From assembly GCA_951828535.1 (NCBI GenBank), contig OX639990.1, forward strand, positions 2,777,300 through 2,841,299: a stretch of 64,000 bases of DNA, written 5' to 3'. Both the position numbers and the translations under genes were made by a program. Positions 34,923 through 42,607 of the stretch are shown piece by piece (position 1 is the stretch's first letter; each line of letters starts with the position of its first letter). The stretch comes from an uncultured Candidatus Entotheonella sp. (GTDB lineage Bacteria > Tectomicrobia > Entotheonellia > Entotheonellales > Entotheonellaceae). Below the pieces are notes generated by a model, which was not told the origin of the DNA, ran no database searches, and saw only the letters and a list, made by a program, of their open reading frames with translations.

Positions 34923-35578
34923 AACCCAGCCGCAGAAACATTCGCAAACTGGGGCGCTCCAAACCCAGTCGTGAACCGAGGCAGAGATTTATCTTATTCT
35001 GTGAAGGTAAGAATACGGAGGTCGAATATTTCAATGCAATCGACCGGGCATGCACAAGTGCATCGATTTCTGTGGAACCCCGTGGCGGCGAGGGCGTTCC
35101 CTACACGATTGCCGAAAAGGCCGTCGAATATGCCAAGGCCCTCAGGTGGGGCCAGAGGAATTCCTATGAGGAACGCGACCAAGTTTGGGCGGTATTTGAC
35201 CGCGATGACCATCCTCACTTCAACGAAGCAGTGGCATATTGCGAAAGCAACAAGGTTGGAGTTGGTCGGTCCAATCCATGTATCGAACTCTGGTTGATCC
35301 TGCACGAGCGGGACTTCGACAGGTACGAAGACCGGCACGACATGCAAAAGAAACTCGCCGAGTTGCGCCCCGAATACGACCCGGACCGCGCGAAAACGCC
35401 CGACTGCGACGATTTGGTAAAACGGGTCGACGCGGCGGAGCGACGCAGTAAGACTCAGTTGTGGCGCCGGGCTGAGGAAGACAACCCACACGGCAATCCC
35501 TCCACAACCGTCGGTCAGTTGACTCGTGAGATCCGTGAAGCCAATGCGCGGGCGGCCAGACCTGACAATCCTCGATGA
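34919..35578 (+). CDS. rloB: RloB-family protein, putative TOPRIM-like nuclease partner
   Basis: 219-residue RloB-like protein. FCEGKNTEVEYF (about residue 23) carries a conserved Glu, AVFDRDDHPHF (about residue 91) holds the acidic pair, and SNPCIELWLILHER (about residue 118) is the RloB signature. The Glu and D-x-D-like layout resembles TOPRIM nucleases such as AriB of PARIS, so a nuclease effector is likely by analogy. The basic N-terminus (RRNIRKLGRSKPSREPRQR) could bind nucleic acid. It overlaps the ATPase gene by four bases. RloB proteins were first noted within restriction loci; their activity is not firmly established. Confidence 0.83.
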   Translation: MKPSRRNIRKLGRSKPSREPRQRFILFCEGKNTEVEYFNAIDRACTSASISVEPRGGEGVPYTIAEKAVEYAKALRWGQRNSYEERDQVWAVFDRDDHPHFNEAVAYCESNKVGVGRSNPCIELWLILHERDFDRYEDRHDMQKKLAELRPEYDPDRAKTPDCDDLVKRVDAAERRSKTQLWRRAEEDNPHGNPSTTVGQLTREIREANARAARPDNPR

Positions 35579-35591
35579 TGGCACAGGCAGC

Positions 35592-35798
35592 ATGGCAATG
35601 GACGGCGAGATATCCTTCATACTGACGCCCCAAGCCGAGGGCGGATTCAATGTGACCTCTCCCGCGCTGCCGGAGTTGGTCACGGAAGGCGACTCCATAT
35701 CCGAGGCATTGGCCCATGTTGAAGATGCTCTCGCTACGGTCATTGAGCTATGCCAGGATCAGAGTCGGCCATTACCCCCTACCCCGCTTGCGCCTTGA
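35592..35798 (+). CDS. HicB-like small protein
   Basis: 68-residue protein with the HicB/partial RNase H-like core: ISFILTPQAEGGFNVTSPAL followed by PELVTEGDSISEALAHVEDAL. It begins 14 bases after rloB and is likely cotranscribed. There is no HicA toxin gene and no C-terminal DNA-binding segment, so it is either a stand-alone HicB-like protein or a remnant. Its last residues (PLPPTPLAP) are encoded inside the end of the displaced deacetylase fragment on the opposite strand, so its C-terminus may not be original. An ATG at 35598 is an alternative start. Confidence 0.65.
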   Translation: MAMDGEISFILTPQAEGGFNVTSPALPELVTEGDSISEALAHVEDALATVIELCQDQSRPLPPTPLAP

Positions 35799-36096
35799 CA
35801 TACCGGGCGATGTCGGCATGCGTGGCGAACCACACGCCGCTGTGTGAGCGCATGTGTCGGATCAGCTCGTCGAGAACGCTGACGTGCGAGCGGTGGCCGA
35901 TGATGTGCGGGTGCATGGTGAGCAGAAACAGGCCGCGCTCCGCGTAAGCCCCGTCGAACTCGCGCCGCCAGATTTCACCCACCAGCGAGGGCGCCGTGTA
36001 CTGGCGGATGGTGGTCACGCGGTCCATGCCAAAGTAGGGATAGTCGTCCCTGATCCACTCCACCGGCAACTCCACCACGCCGGTCGACTCGCCCTC
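35779..36096 (-). pseudogene. Displaced 3' end of a polysaccharide deacetylase gene
   Basis: About 105 codons corresponding to the C-terminal third of the intact deacetylase at 47755-48699. Aligning by eye gives about 24 mismatches over some 316 bases, near 92 percent. Protein identity is about 95 percent, ending at the same stop codon. Upstream of codon GES the frame runs on into unrelated sequence, so no catalytic NodB residues remain. It lies in the same orientation as the intact gene. The similarity begins exactly at the stop and ends abruptly near 36096, as expected of a junction. Confidence 0.85.
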
Positions 36097-36430
36097 AAGA
36101 CGTGCGATGCAAATTAACTTCCGAGCAGAGGGGTTTTTTTCCCTCTCCCTAGCCCTCCCGTGGAAACCAAGCATATGTGGCCAGATGGCCAGAATTCGTT
36201 GGTTTTTGGTTGTGTCAAGATTCGTTGGTTTCCATCTACCTGGGTCTAACCTGGAGGACCGGACGCCGGGGCACCGACGCGGAGACCTTCCACTGCTGCC
36301 CAAGGAGTCTCGTTTTCCGAAAGTCTCGGCTAACCTCCCACCCCCATGGACTGATCGTCGACGATGCCGGCAAAAGGCCGTAATCGCCCTACTACGTGGG
36401 ACGACACCGCCGCGACTTTCGAGTATGGGA
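36097..36430. other. Gap between displaced deacetylase end and hepT, with a short direct repeat
   Basis: No gene is visible. It contains ATTCGTTGGTTT twice, at 36194-36205 and 36220-36231 (26-base period), and a GGCCAGATGGCC palindrome near 36179. An A/T-rich run lies at 36130-36140. If the flanking deacetylase copies mark an inserted segment, this is its left margin, but I see no integrase or classical att site. Confidence 0.4.
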
Positions 36431-36772
36431 TCAGTCGGCGTCCGGAGGGAGCAGAGCTTGGAGCTCGTTGAGCAGAATGGGAATGTCCTGGTGGACGATC
36501 TACCAGATCAGGTTGAGGTCGATGTCGAAGTAACCGTGGACGACGCGGTTGCGCAGTCCGATGATCTGACGCCATGGGATTTGCGGATAAGAGCGGTGAG
36601 TGTCGGTCGTGATGCGAGAGGCGGCTTCGCCGATGATTTCGAGAACCTTGAGAATTGCGTTCTGGTGCAGGTCGCTGTGCTGGAACTGCGGATACGTGAG
36701 GTCTGCGGCGAAGGCGGTGGCCTTGCGAGCAGCCTGGAGCATGTCGATGAGGTACGAATCATCGTGCCGCAT
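36431..36772 (-). pseudogene. hepT: HepT-like toxin with an in-frame stop at codon 91
   Basis: HEPN-domain RNase toxin of the MntA/HepT pair. The active-site motif R-x4-H-x-Y is present as RNRVVHGY (about residues 75-82), preceded by KVLEIIGEAASRI. The frame ends at a TAG at 36500-36502 right after DIDLNLIW, but the same frame continues as IVHQDIPILLNELQALL to a second stop at 36431-36433, giving 113 codons, the family's normal length. The family normally has Gln at this place, so CAG to TAG is the likely change. A truncated 90-residue product keeps the catalytic motif but lacks the last helix. Confidence 0.75.
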
Positions 36773-37070
36773 AGATCAACTCTGCAGTGCTGAGGATGCT
36801 CTTGCGGCGGATAGGGTTTTGGCTCTGCTCGACCGCGGCACGGATGAGGAGGTCGACCGGTCTGCCAAAGAGCGTTTCGAGTTCGTCGGCGATGGTGACG
36901 AAATGGAGTCCGGGGGTTCGCCCAGGCTGGAACTCGACGAGAAGGTCGACGTCGCTGTCAGGTCCAAAGTCGTCGCGGAGCGCCGAGCCAAAGACGGCGA
37001 GACTGGCGATACCGTTGGCGCGGCAGAAGTCGGCTAAGCGGTCTTTGGGAATGACCAGGTTCGGGTTCAT
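36759..37070 (-). CDS. mntA: MntA-like antitoxin nucleotidyltransferase
   Basis: 103-residue minimal nucleotidyltransferase. The signature GS-x10-D-x-D reads FGSALRDDFGPDSDVDLLVEF (about residues 29-49), and the third acidic residue lies in RPVDLLIRAAVE. In studied pairs MntA AMPylates the tyrosine of the HepT R-x4-H-x-Y motif and so blocks the RNase. The start ATG at 37070 has AGGATG nearby; the frame is open further up without support. Its 3' end overlaps hepT by 14 bases, as usual for this pair. It looks intact although its toxin gene is interrupted. Confidence 0.83.
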   Translation of the reverse strand: MNPNLVIPKDRLADFCRANGIASLAVFGSALRDDFGPDSDVDLLVEFQPGRTPGLHFVTIADELETLFGRPVDLLIRAAVEQSQNPIRRKSILSTAELIYAAR

Positions 37071-37428
37071 GAGCGGCATCCTGTTCATTACGGTGTGAAG
37101 TGTTGCGGCGATTCTATCAAGGTGTGGTCGAGCCGAGCAACGGCGTGGTGAGAACACGTGCAGGATAGCCCCGAGACAGAAGGCGGCTTGCTCGTTAATT
37201 CGAACGGCATGCACAGCACAAAGACACGCTGTTACGATTCAGAGCAAAATGGTGTGTTTTTGTGCCGGAGTTCCTTGGTTGAAAAGGCACATACAAGATG
37301 AATCTGGCACTTTTTCGGACAGACATTCTTGCATTGGTGGCCCGTATCGTCTGTTTGCACACTCCCCCACGGAGACGTGTGATACGCATTACGACGAAAG
37401 ACAACCCGCGCAACGCTCCCGGACTGTC

Positions 37429-37448
37429 ATTCCCGCGAACGCGGGAAT
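37429..37448. repeat. REP-like palindrome ATTCCCGCG-AA-CGCGGGAAT
   Basis: Perfect nine-base arms with a two-base loop, in the context GTCATTCCCGCGAACGCGGG. Same repeat class as 4979-4999. Confidence 0.75.
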
Positions 37449-37574
37449 CCGGTGGCCTCAGCCCACCGAAAAACCTCTGGACTCCCGGCCCTGATCGGAG
37501 TCGAGGGCAGGCCCCGGCCGGTAAGCCGTATTGATTCGAACGTGCTCTAAAGATGCGTCACATCACATCAGTAA

Positions 37575-37604
37575 GGGGAAAACCCACCGTCGCTGGTTTT
37601 CCTT
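37575..37604. ncRNA. Stable hairpin, possible part of a structured RNA
   Basis: GGAAAACC (37577-37584) pairs with GGTTTTCC (37595-37602) over a ten-base loop, with two G-U pairs extending the stem. A second hairpin, AGGGCGC (37664-37670) with GCGCCCT (37677-37683), lies 60 bases downstream. I cannot match them to a known RNA family. Confidence 0.3.
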
Positions 37605-37793
37605 GAGGCAGCCTGCTTCCCAGCGACCTTCGCAGCACCGAAAGCGCCAGAATTGCGTGCGGCAGGGCGCACATCGGCGCCCTCAGCGTAGGGGAATCAC
37701 CGTTCGTTATGAGATGGCGACCAGCGTTGCGGAACTGCTGGCGGGTGCGAATGCGGGATGGTCGCGGAGGGAGGTGCCATCCTGAAAAAAGCC

Positions 37794-37821
37794 TTGACCT
37801 TTTATTGATCTGTGATATGGG
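37794..37821 (+). promoter_or_regulatory. Probable promoter of the cupredoxin-Sox-cbb3 operon
   Basis: TTGACC at 37794-37799, a 16-base spacer and an extended -10 (TGATATGGG, hexamer 37816-37821). The first gene starts about 82 bases downstream. Confidence 0.5.
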
Positions 37822-37902
37822 GGTACGAAATGCCTATCTATAGATGGTCGGGTGTCAGTCGTGCTGGTGCTCTGGCAAGCTGGAAAGAAGGAGTTAGGGT
37901 AC

Positions 37903-38619
37903 ATGAGATGCTTGAGAATAGGAATCGGTGTGCTGGTGGTGCTTGCCAGCGTGCTTCCGGTCCAATCGTATCAGGAAGTCGTGGTTGCAGACGGCGGAAC
38001 GATTTCCGGGAAGGTGATCTACCAAGGAGCCGTACCCACCAGGAAGATTATCCCCACGAAGGACCGGGATGTCTGTGGCGGCATCCGCGATGAAGCCCGT
38101 GTCGTCGTTGGACCGGACAAAGGCGTCCACGGCGCTTTCGTCTACCTCCAGGACGTAGCGCAAGGCAAGGCATGGGCACAGGCAGAAGACCCCTATGAAC
38201 TCAACAATGAGCAGTGCAAGTTCTGGCCGCACGTCCAGGTCATTCCCGTCAAGTCGGAACTGGACATCATCAACTCGGATCCGGTGCTGCATAATACCCA
38301 CGGTTTTCTCGGCCGGCGGACGGTGTTCAACGTGGCCTTGCCGGACCAGGGGATGCGCATCAAGAAGCGGCTCAGGCGTCCGGGCATCGTGCGGGTGGAA
38401 TGCGATGCGCACGGCTGGATGCTGAGCTGGATTTACGCCGCGGAGAATCCCTACTACGCCGTCACGACAGCGGACGGCACGTTTACCATTACGGATGTGC
38501 CGCCGGGAACCTATACTCTGGTCGCATGGCAAGAGTATACGGGCGCTCTGGAAATCCCGGTGACCGTCAGCGAAAAGGAGGTGATAGAGCTTCCCATTGA
38601 GTTGAAGAAGGCTAACTGA
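37903..38619 (+). CDS. Exported cupredoxin-like protein with carboxypeptidase-regulatory-like domain
   Basis: 238-residue exported protein, started at an ATG after AAGGAG. A short signal peptide (IGIGVLVVLASVLPVQS) leads. The central part holds a blue-copper-like site: first His in VLHNTHGF (about residue 130), then Cys, His and Met in VECDAHGWM (C-x2-H-x2-M, about residue 166). The last 50 residues (TFTITDVPPGTYTLVAWQEY) are a carboxypeptidase-regulatory-like beta domain. This layout is known in methylamine-utilisation-like proteins near respiratory genes. As first gene of the operon it is a good candidate for a periplasmic electron carrier to the cbb3 oxidase. Confidence 0.8.
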   Translation: MRCLRIGIGVLVVLASVLPVQSYQEVVVADGGTISGKVIYQGAVPTRKIIPTKDRDVCGGIRDEARVVVGPDKGVHGAFVYLQDVAQGKAWAQAEDPYELNNEQCKFWPHVQVIPVKSELDIINSDPVLHNTHGFLGRRTVFNVALPDQGMRIKKRLRRPGIVRVECDAHGWMLSWIYAAENPYYAVTTADGTFTITDVPPGTYTLVAWQEYTGALEIPVTVSEKEVIELPIELKKAN

Positions 38620-38649
38620 CCCAGGCTCTGGTTTAAGGAGGCAAATACC

Positions 38650-39765
38650 ATGAACGGATCTCAGGGCACGTATCGCAATACGGATTCGGAAGAACGTCCC
38701 GACCGTTCGCTCGGGATCACCCGCCGCACTTTCCTGCACAAATCGTTTCTGGCCGGTGCTGCGGGCGCTGCGACCTTTGGATGGTTTCCCCTCATCAACA
38801 CCATTGACTTGGCTTTTGGTGCCGAGTCATTCAAGTTTGCCTGGCTTTCCGATACCCACCTTTATCCGAAAGACGTGAATACCCGTTTTGTCGAAAAGAC
38901 CGAACGCGCCGTGAAGGAAATCCAGGCCATGCAGCCTGCCGCCGATTTCCTGATTTTCGGTGGCGACCTGGCCCAACTCGGCGACCCGGTGGAACTCGAC
39001 CTTGGGAACGAGATTCTCAAGCAGGTAACCATCAACAAGGTTTTCATTCCAGGGGAACATGACTGGTACCTGGATATGGGCGCGAAATGGGAGCAGCTCT
39101 TTGGCAAACCACCGTGGAGCTTCGATCATAAAGGCGTGCGTTTCATTGGGCTCGATACCGTAAGCCGCGCTCCGGATTACTGGTCGATCAAAAAGATGAG
39201 CCCAAAGGAGCGCATGGGTCACATGGCGACGTTGGACGGCTCGGTAGCCGGGCCTTGGGCTGGCGTCGGCCATGACCAGCTTGCCTGGCTCAACAGCGCC
39301 CTGGCGGATTTGGCGCAGGACGCACCGGTCATCGTCTTCAGCCATAACCCGCTCTATGAGTATTACCCACCGTGGAACTTCTGGGTGCGGGACTGGCGCG
39401 AAGTCCACGAAATCCTGCAACCGTTCTCGAACGTCACCAATATCCATGGCCACACCCATCAGGTGCTTTACAATGAGATCGGCAACCTGCGCTCCATCGG
39501 CATGCTCGCCACCTCATGGCCCTGGCCGTATGCGCCTGAAGGCGTGCCGATCCTGACCACACCGCATATCCGGGCCGACCCGGGTGACCACTTTGACGGC
39601 GTCGGCTGGGCCCAATTGGACGTGACCGCCGCCGGACGGGTCGAGCATGAGTACATGATGTGGCGCAAGGATATCCTGGCGGAAGCCCCGTGGGATTCCG
39701 GCACGGGCGACAATGCCAACCAGGTCCTGCGCCCGCGTATTGCTGACCGTCAGTGGCCTTATTGA
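38650..39765 (+). CDS. Tat-exported metallophosphoesterase
   Basis: 371-residue calcineurin-like phosphoesterase with a twin-arginine signal (ITRRTFLHKSFLAGAAG, residues about 23-39). Dimetal motifs in order are SDTHLYP (about residue 67), FGGDLAQLG (about residue 102), PGEHDWYLDMG (about residue 135), FSHNPLYEYYP (about residue 230) and HGHTHQ (about residue 266). The third motif has Glu where the family normally has Asn (GNHD). TAAGGAGGCAAATACC sets the start. SoxB of thiosulfate oxidation is a larger member of this fold; beside SoxYZ-like and cytochrome genes, a SoxB-like role is possible but not proved. Confidence 0.85.
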   Translation: MNGSQGTYRNTDSEERPDRSLGITRRTFLHKSFLAGAAGAATFGWFPLINTIDLAFGAESFKFAWLSDTHLYPKDVNTRFVEKTERAVKEIQAMQPAADFLIFGGDLAQLGDPVELDLGNEILKQVTINKVFIPGEHDWYLDMGAKWEQLFGKPPWSFDHKGVRFIGLDTVSRAPDYWSIKKMSPKERMGHMATLDGSVAGPWAGVGHDQLAWLNSALADLAQDAPVIVFSHNPLYEYYPPWNFWVRDWREVHEILQPFSNVTNIHGHTHQVLYNEIGNLRSIGMLATSWPWPYAPEGVPILTTPHIRADPGDHFDGVGWAQLDVTAAGRVEHEYMMWRKDILAEAPWDSGTGDNANQVLRPRIADRQWPY

Positions 39766-39781
39766 GCAAAGGGGGATGGCT

Positions 39782-40240
39782 ATGAAGAGGAAGCGGTACG
39801 CGCTCATCGTGCTGGGGGCAACCCTCAGCCTGTCACTGGTCGTCACCGCCGTGCTTAACCAGGCTCTGGCGCATAAGGCAAAACACACGCCGGAACAGCT
39901 TCAGGCGTTCCAGGACGTGCTCATGGAGCAAGTCAGACTGGGTGACCTGCTCTTTCATGGCGACGGCGCCACTGCGCAACAGATGGGGGTTAACCTTTCC
40001 AGGACCGGGATGGCCTGTGCCATGTGCCACCCCTTTGCGTCGGATACGCACCCCCACGAGTTCCCCAAATTCCAGGAACAGATGAACGCCTTTGCCACCC
40101 TGCGTGACATGATCAACTGGTGCATCGAGAAACCGAACGAGGGGGAAATAATTGGCACTGACTCGGAAGCGATGAAGGCCCTGGAGGCTTATATCTACTG
40201 GTCAAACCAGGGGTCGAAGCTGGATACGGGCCGACACTGA
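39782..40240 (+). CDS. Monohaem c-type cytochrome, SoxA/SoxX-like
   Basis: 152-residue exported cytochrome with one haem site, ACAMCHPF (about residue 80). The signal peptide is YALIVLGATLSLSLVVTAVL, ending near ALAHK. The tail RDMINWCIEKPNEGE followed by AMKALEAYIYW resembles the end of SoxA haem domains, and includes an extra Cys. GGGGG precedes the ATG at 39782; an ATG at 39776 is an alternative. It lies between the phosphoesterase and the SoxYZ fusion and probably passes electrons toward the oxidase. Whether it can load sulfur on SoxY, as SoxAX does, is unknown. Confidence 0.8.
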   Translation: MKRKRYALIVLGATLSLSLVVTAVLNQALAHKAKHTPEQLQAFQDVLMEQVRLGDLLFHGDGATAQQMGVNLSRTGMACAMCHPFASDTHPHEFPKFQEQMNAFATLRDMINWCIEKPNEGEIIGTDSEAMKALEAYIYWSNQGSKLDTGRH

Positions 40241-40271
40241 GCCAGCCCTTTACCCAATGGGGAGATGCCGT

Positions 40272-41183
40272 ATGCGCGGCGGGGTCATGCAGTGGCAACC
40301 CGGGGACCCCGGAAAGTGCGGTGCCAAGTCGCAGGGTATGACGAGGCGCGCGGTGTTTCGTCTCGCCTCACGCCTGGCGGCAACCGGTTTGCTGATGCAC
40401 GGGAAAGGAGGGCAACGGTTTGAAGCTTTTGCAGGGGAGTTGCGTTCCCCTCAAGACCCGCGCCATCCTACCCCCTTCGAGCAACTGCATCTCCCCATGC
40501 TAAAAGTGCCCTCCTTTACGAATAGTGGCTCCCATGTGCCGATTGTGGTCGAAATGGCACATCCCATGGAGCCGGATCATTACATCACCAGCCTGAACGT
40601 TCTGAACCCCAGCGACCCCATTCCATCCAAGGGTATCTTGCACCTGACCCCTGGCAGTGGGCAAGCCTACCTGGGCATGCAGGCACGCATGCATAGTGGT
40701 TCCTCTTCGGTCGTGGCCGTGGCCGAGTGCAACCAGCACGGGCGCTGGGTTGCGCAGCGCTCGGTTACGGTTTCCGAAGACGCCGGGGGTTGTGCGACGG
40801 CGACGGATGAAGAGATCAGCGAGCTCGTGCAGCCTCGCTTTCGCCCGCCGGTCATTCGCATTCCCAAGCTGGTGCGAGGCCAGCGGATCACGCCGGGAGA
40901 GGTCATCCGGGTGCAGCTTAAACTTCTGCATCCAAACCGCACGGGTTTGGCTTGGCGCGATGGAGCGTTTTACCAGGCCGTGGAGAATCCCCTCTACCTC
41001 AAGAATCTGCAGGTGTTCTACGGGGATCGTTTGGTGAGCCGGTACGAGATGACACCCGCTCTTAGTGATAACCCCCTCATTGCCCTGAAGCTCAGGGTGG
41101 TCGAGGAGGGGTCTGTACGTATGGTGATCACCAACAGCCACGATCAGCAATTTCAGGCGCGACACGAGATCAAGTGGTCCTGA
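40272..41183 (+). CDS. SoxY-SoxZ fusion, sulfur carrier-like protein
   Basis: 303-residue exported fusion. A Tat-like signal (TRRAVFRLASRLAATG, residues about 24-39) leads. Residues about 75-175 are SoxY-like (VPIVVEMAHPMEPDHYITSL, GILHLTPGSGQAYLG), closing with DAGGCATATDE, where Cys174 stands at the place of the SoxY carrier cysteine (normally GGCGG at the very C-terminus). Residues about 195-303 are SoxZ-like (IPKLVRGQRITPGEVI, FYGDRLV, and VRMVITNSHDQQFQ). It resembles the fused SoxYZ carriers found beside quinoprotein dehydrogenases. GGGGAG sets the start. Placed directly before ccoN, it may feed an inorganic or C1-derived sulfur intermediate to this respiratory module. Confidence 0.83.
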   Translation: MRGGVMQWQPGDPGKCGAKSQGMTRRAVFRLASRLAATGLLMHGKGGQRFEAFAGELRSPQDPRHPTPFEQLHLPMLKVPSFTNSGSHVPIVVEMAHPMEPDHYITSLNVLNPSDPIPSKGILHLTPGSGQAYLGMQARMHSGSSSVVAVAECNQHGRWVAQRSVTVSEDAGGCATATDEEISELVQPRFRPPVIRIPKLVRGQRITPGEVIRVQLKLLHPNRTGLAWRDGAFYQAVENPLYLKNLQVFYGDRLVSRYEMTPALSDNPLIALKLRVVEEGSVRMVITNSHDQQFQARHEIKWS

Positions 41184-41202
41184 GAGGGACGATGAGGGAA
41201 AG

Positions 41203-42594
41203 ATGGCCGAGGAGATTGCATCCACAGAGGACATAGCGCTCAGGAATGATGAGCTGATCGATAAGAACCTGATCAGGCAATGGCTTCTCTGGGGGTTCTT
41301 TTGGCTCCTGTTCGCCCCGGTGGTGGGCGTCATCGCTTCAACGAAATTCAATTATCCGGATTTCCTGGGCGCAAGTCCCTTTCTGACGTTCGGCCGGATT
41401 CGCCCCATTCACGTCAATGGGGTGATCTTCGGGACCTTTTCAACCCTGTTCATCGGTCTGTGCTACTACATCCTGCCGCGTCTCGCGGGCATCCGGGTCT
41501 ACAAAGAACGTTGGGGATATGGGTTCCTGTGGCTATGGAACCTGACGCTGGCAGCGGGCTTCGTCTCTCTTGCCATGGGCCACAACCAGGGCCTGGAAGC
41601 CTCCGAGTTCCCGCTGCTGATCGATATCGTGCTGTGGGTGGCGCTCTTGGGCATCACGGTGCAGTTCCTGGTCACCGTAGCGCGACGGCAAGAGCCCCGC
41701 ATCTACGTGAGCCTGTGGTATCTGGTTGCCGCGTTCATCTGGACGGATATCAACTGGGTGCTGGGCAACTTTATCATTCCCTACAGCATTCCCGGGATCA
41801 ACAACGCCGCGCTCCACGGCCTCTACATTCACTACGTGGTCGGCCTGTGGATCACGCCGGCGGGCTACGTGCTGATCTACTATTTCCTGCCGGCAAGCGT
41901 CCAGAACCCCATCTACAGCCATAAGCTGTCGCTCATTGGCTTCTGGTCCCTCGCCTTCTTCTATCCCTTTGTCGGCATTCATCATTACTTGTTCAGTCCG
42001 ATCGCCGATTGGGCCGAGACCATCGCGATCATTACCAGCATGCTCCTCATCGTCCCGGTGTGGACCGTCCTCCAGAATTTCTTCGGGACGATGATCGGCT
42101 GTTGGCAGTCCTTTGGCCGGAACTTGCCGGCAAAGTTCCTGATTACGGGAAGCCTGATGTACCTCATCGGCTGTTTGCAAGGCTCGACCGAAGCGCTCAG
42201 GTCGATGCAGGAACCCACGCACTTTACGGATTTCGTCATCTCCCATTCGCATCTGACTGTTTTCGGCACCTTCGTGCTGTGGACCGTGGGCGGCATGGTC
42301 TATGTCTGGCCTCGGGTTACCGGGGGCGAATTGTGGAGTTTTCGTCTTGGAAACTGGTCGTTTTGGCTGATTACGTTGGGAATTGCGTCCATGGGGCTGA
42401 TTCTGACGGCACAAGGACTGCAGCAGGGTTATATGTTGATGTCGCGGGTCGAGTGGGTCGACTCGATGGTGTCTATGAAACCGTATTGGTGGTTCAGGAC
42501 CTTTTCGGGCATTTCCATGGACGTCGGCCTGGCCCTGTTGCTCATCAACCTGGTGTGGTCGACGCGGCCTCGCCTGACGCCGGCCGCTGCCTAG
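41203..42594 (+). CDS. ccoN: cbb3-type cytochrome c oxidase subunit I
   Basis: 463-residue haem-copper oxidase subunit of the C family, the oxygen-reducing and proton-pumping core. Haem and copper ligands can be placed: His in IRPIHVNGVIFG (about residue 70), the helix ALHGLYIHYVVGLWITP (about residue 205), the CuB pair in FVGIHHYLFSP (about residue 263) and the late pair HSHLTVFGTFVLW (about residue 347). About twelve transmembrane helices are visible and length is normal for CcoN. It starts 20 bases after the SoxYZ fusion and is followed 14 bases later by the tri-haem partner. cbb3 enzymes have high oxygen affinity. Confidence 0.95.
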   Translation: MAEEIASTEDIALRNDELIDKNLIRQWLLWGFFWLLFAPVVGVIASTKFNYPDFLGASPFLTFGRIRPIHVNGVIFGTFSTLFIGLCYYILPRLAGIRVYKERWGYGFLWLWNLTLAAGFVSLAMGHNQGLEASEFPLLIDIVLWVALLGITVQFLVTVARRQEPRIYVSLWYLVAAFIWTDINWVLGNFIIPYSIPGINNAALHGLYIHYVVGLWITPAGYVLIYYFLPASVQNPIYSHKLSLIGFWSLAFFYPFVGIHHYLFSPIADWAETIAIITSMLLIVPVWTVLQNFFGTMIGCWQSFGRNLPAKFLITGSLMYLIGCLQGSTEALRSMQEPTHFTDFVISHSHLTVFGTFVLWTVGGMVYVWPRVTGGELWSFRLGNWSFWLITLGIASMGLILTAQGLQQGYMLMSRVEWVDSMVSMKPYWWFRTFSGISMDVGLALLLINLVWSTRPRLTPAAA

Positions 42595-42607
42595 CGGGGA
42601 ATCATCT

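Larger units (their letters stand above)
37071..37902. other. 832-base intergenic region with several hairpins
   Basis: No credible gene. It holds one REP-like palindrome, two strong hairpins and one promoter-like pair, annotated separately. The left 300 bases are A+T-richer and show nothing I can name. Being the longest gap in the window, placed directly ahead of the cupredoxin-cbb3 operon, it may encode a regulatory leader or a small RNA. Confidence 0.45.

Noticed and set aside
35579-36430. HicA toxin gene expected near the HicB-like gene
   Set aside because: Neither strand encodes a HicA-like double-stranded RNA-binding fold; only the displaced deacetylase end is present.
37298-37534. 78-codon frame in the gap before the cupredoxin gene
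   Set aside because: No ribosome site, and its middle is the translated REP palindrome (FPRTRES), a frequent false gene.
37530-37550. GATTCGAAC considered as the T-arm of a tRNA on the minus strand
   Set aside because: No acceptor, anticodon or D-arm pairing can be built around it.
37903-41183. Complete Sox thiosulfate-oxidation system
   Set aside because: SoxC, SoxD, a separate SoxX and full-length SoxB are absent, so only a partial, Sox-like assignment is justified.
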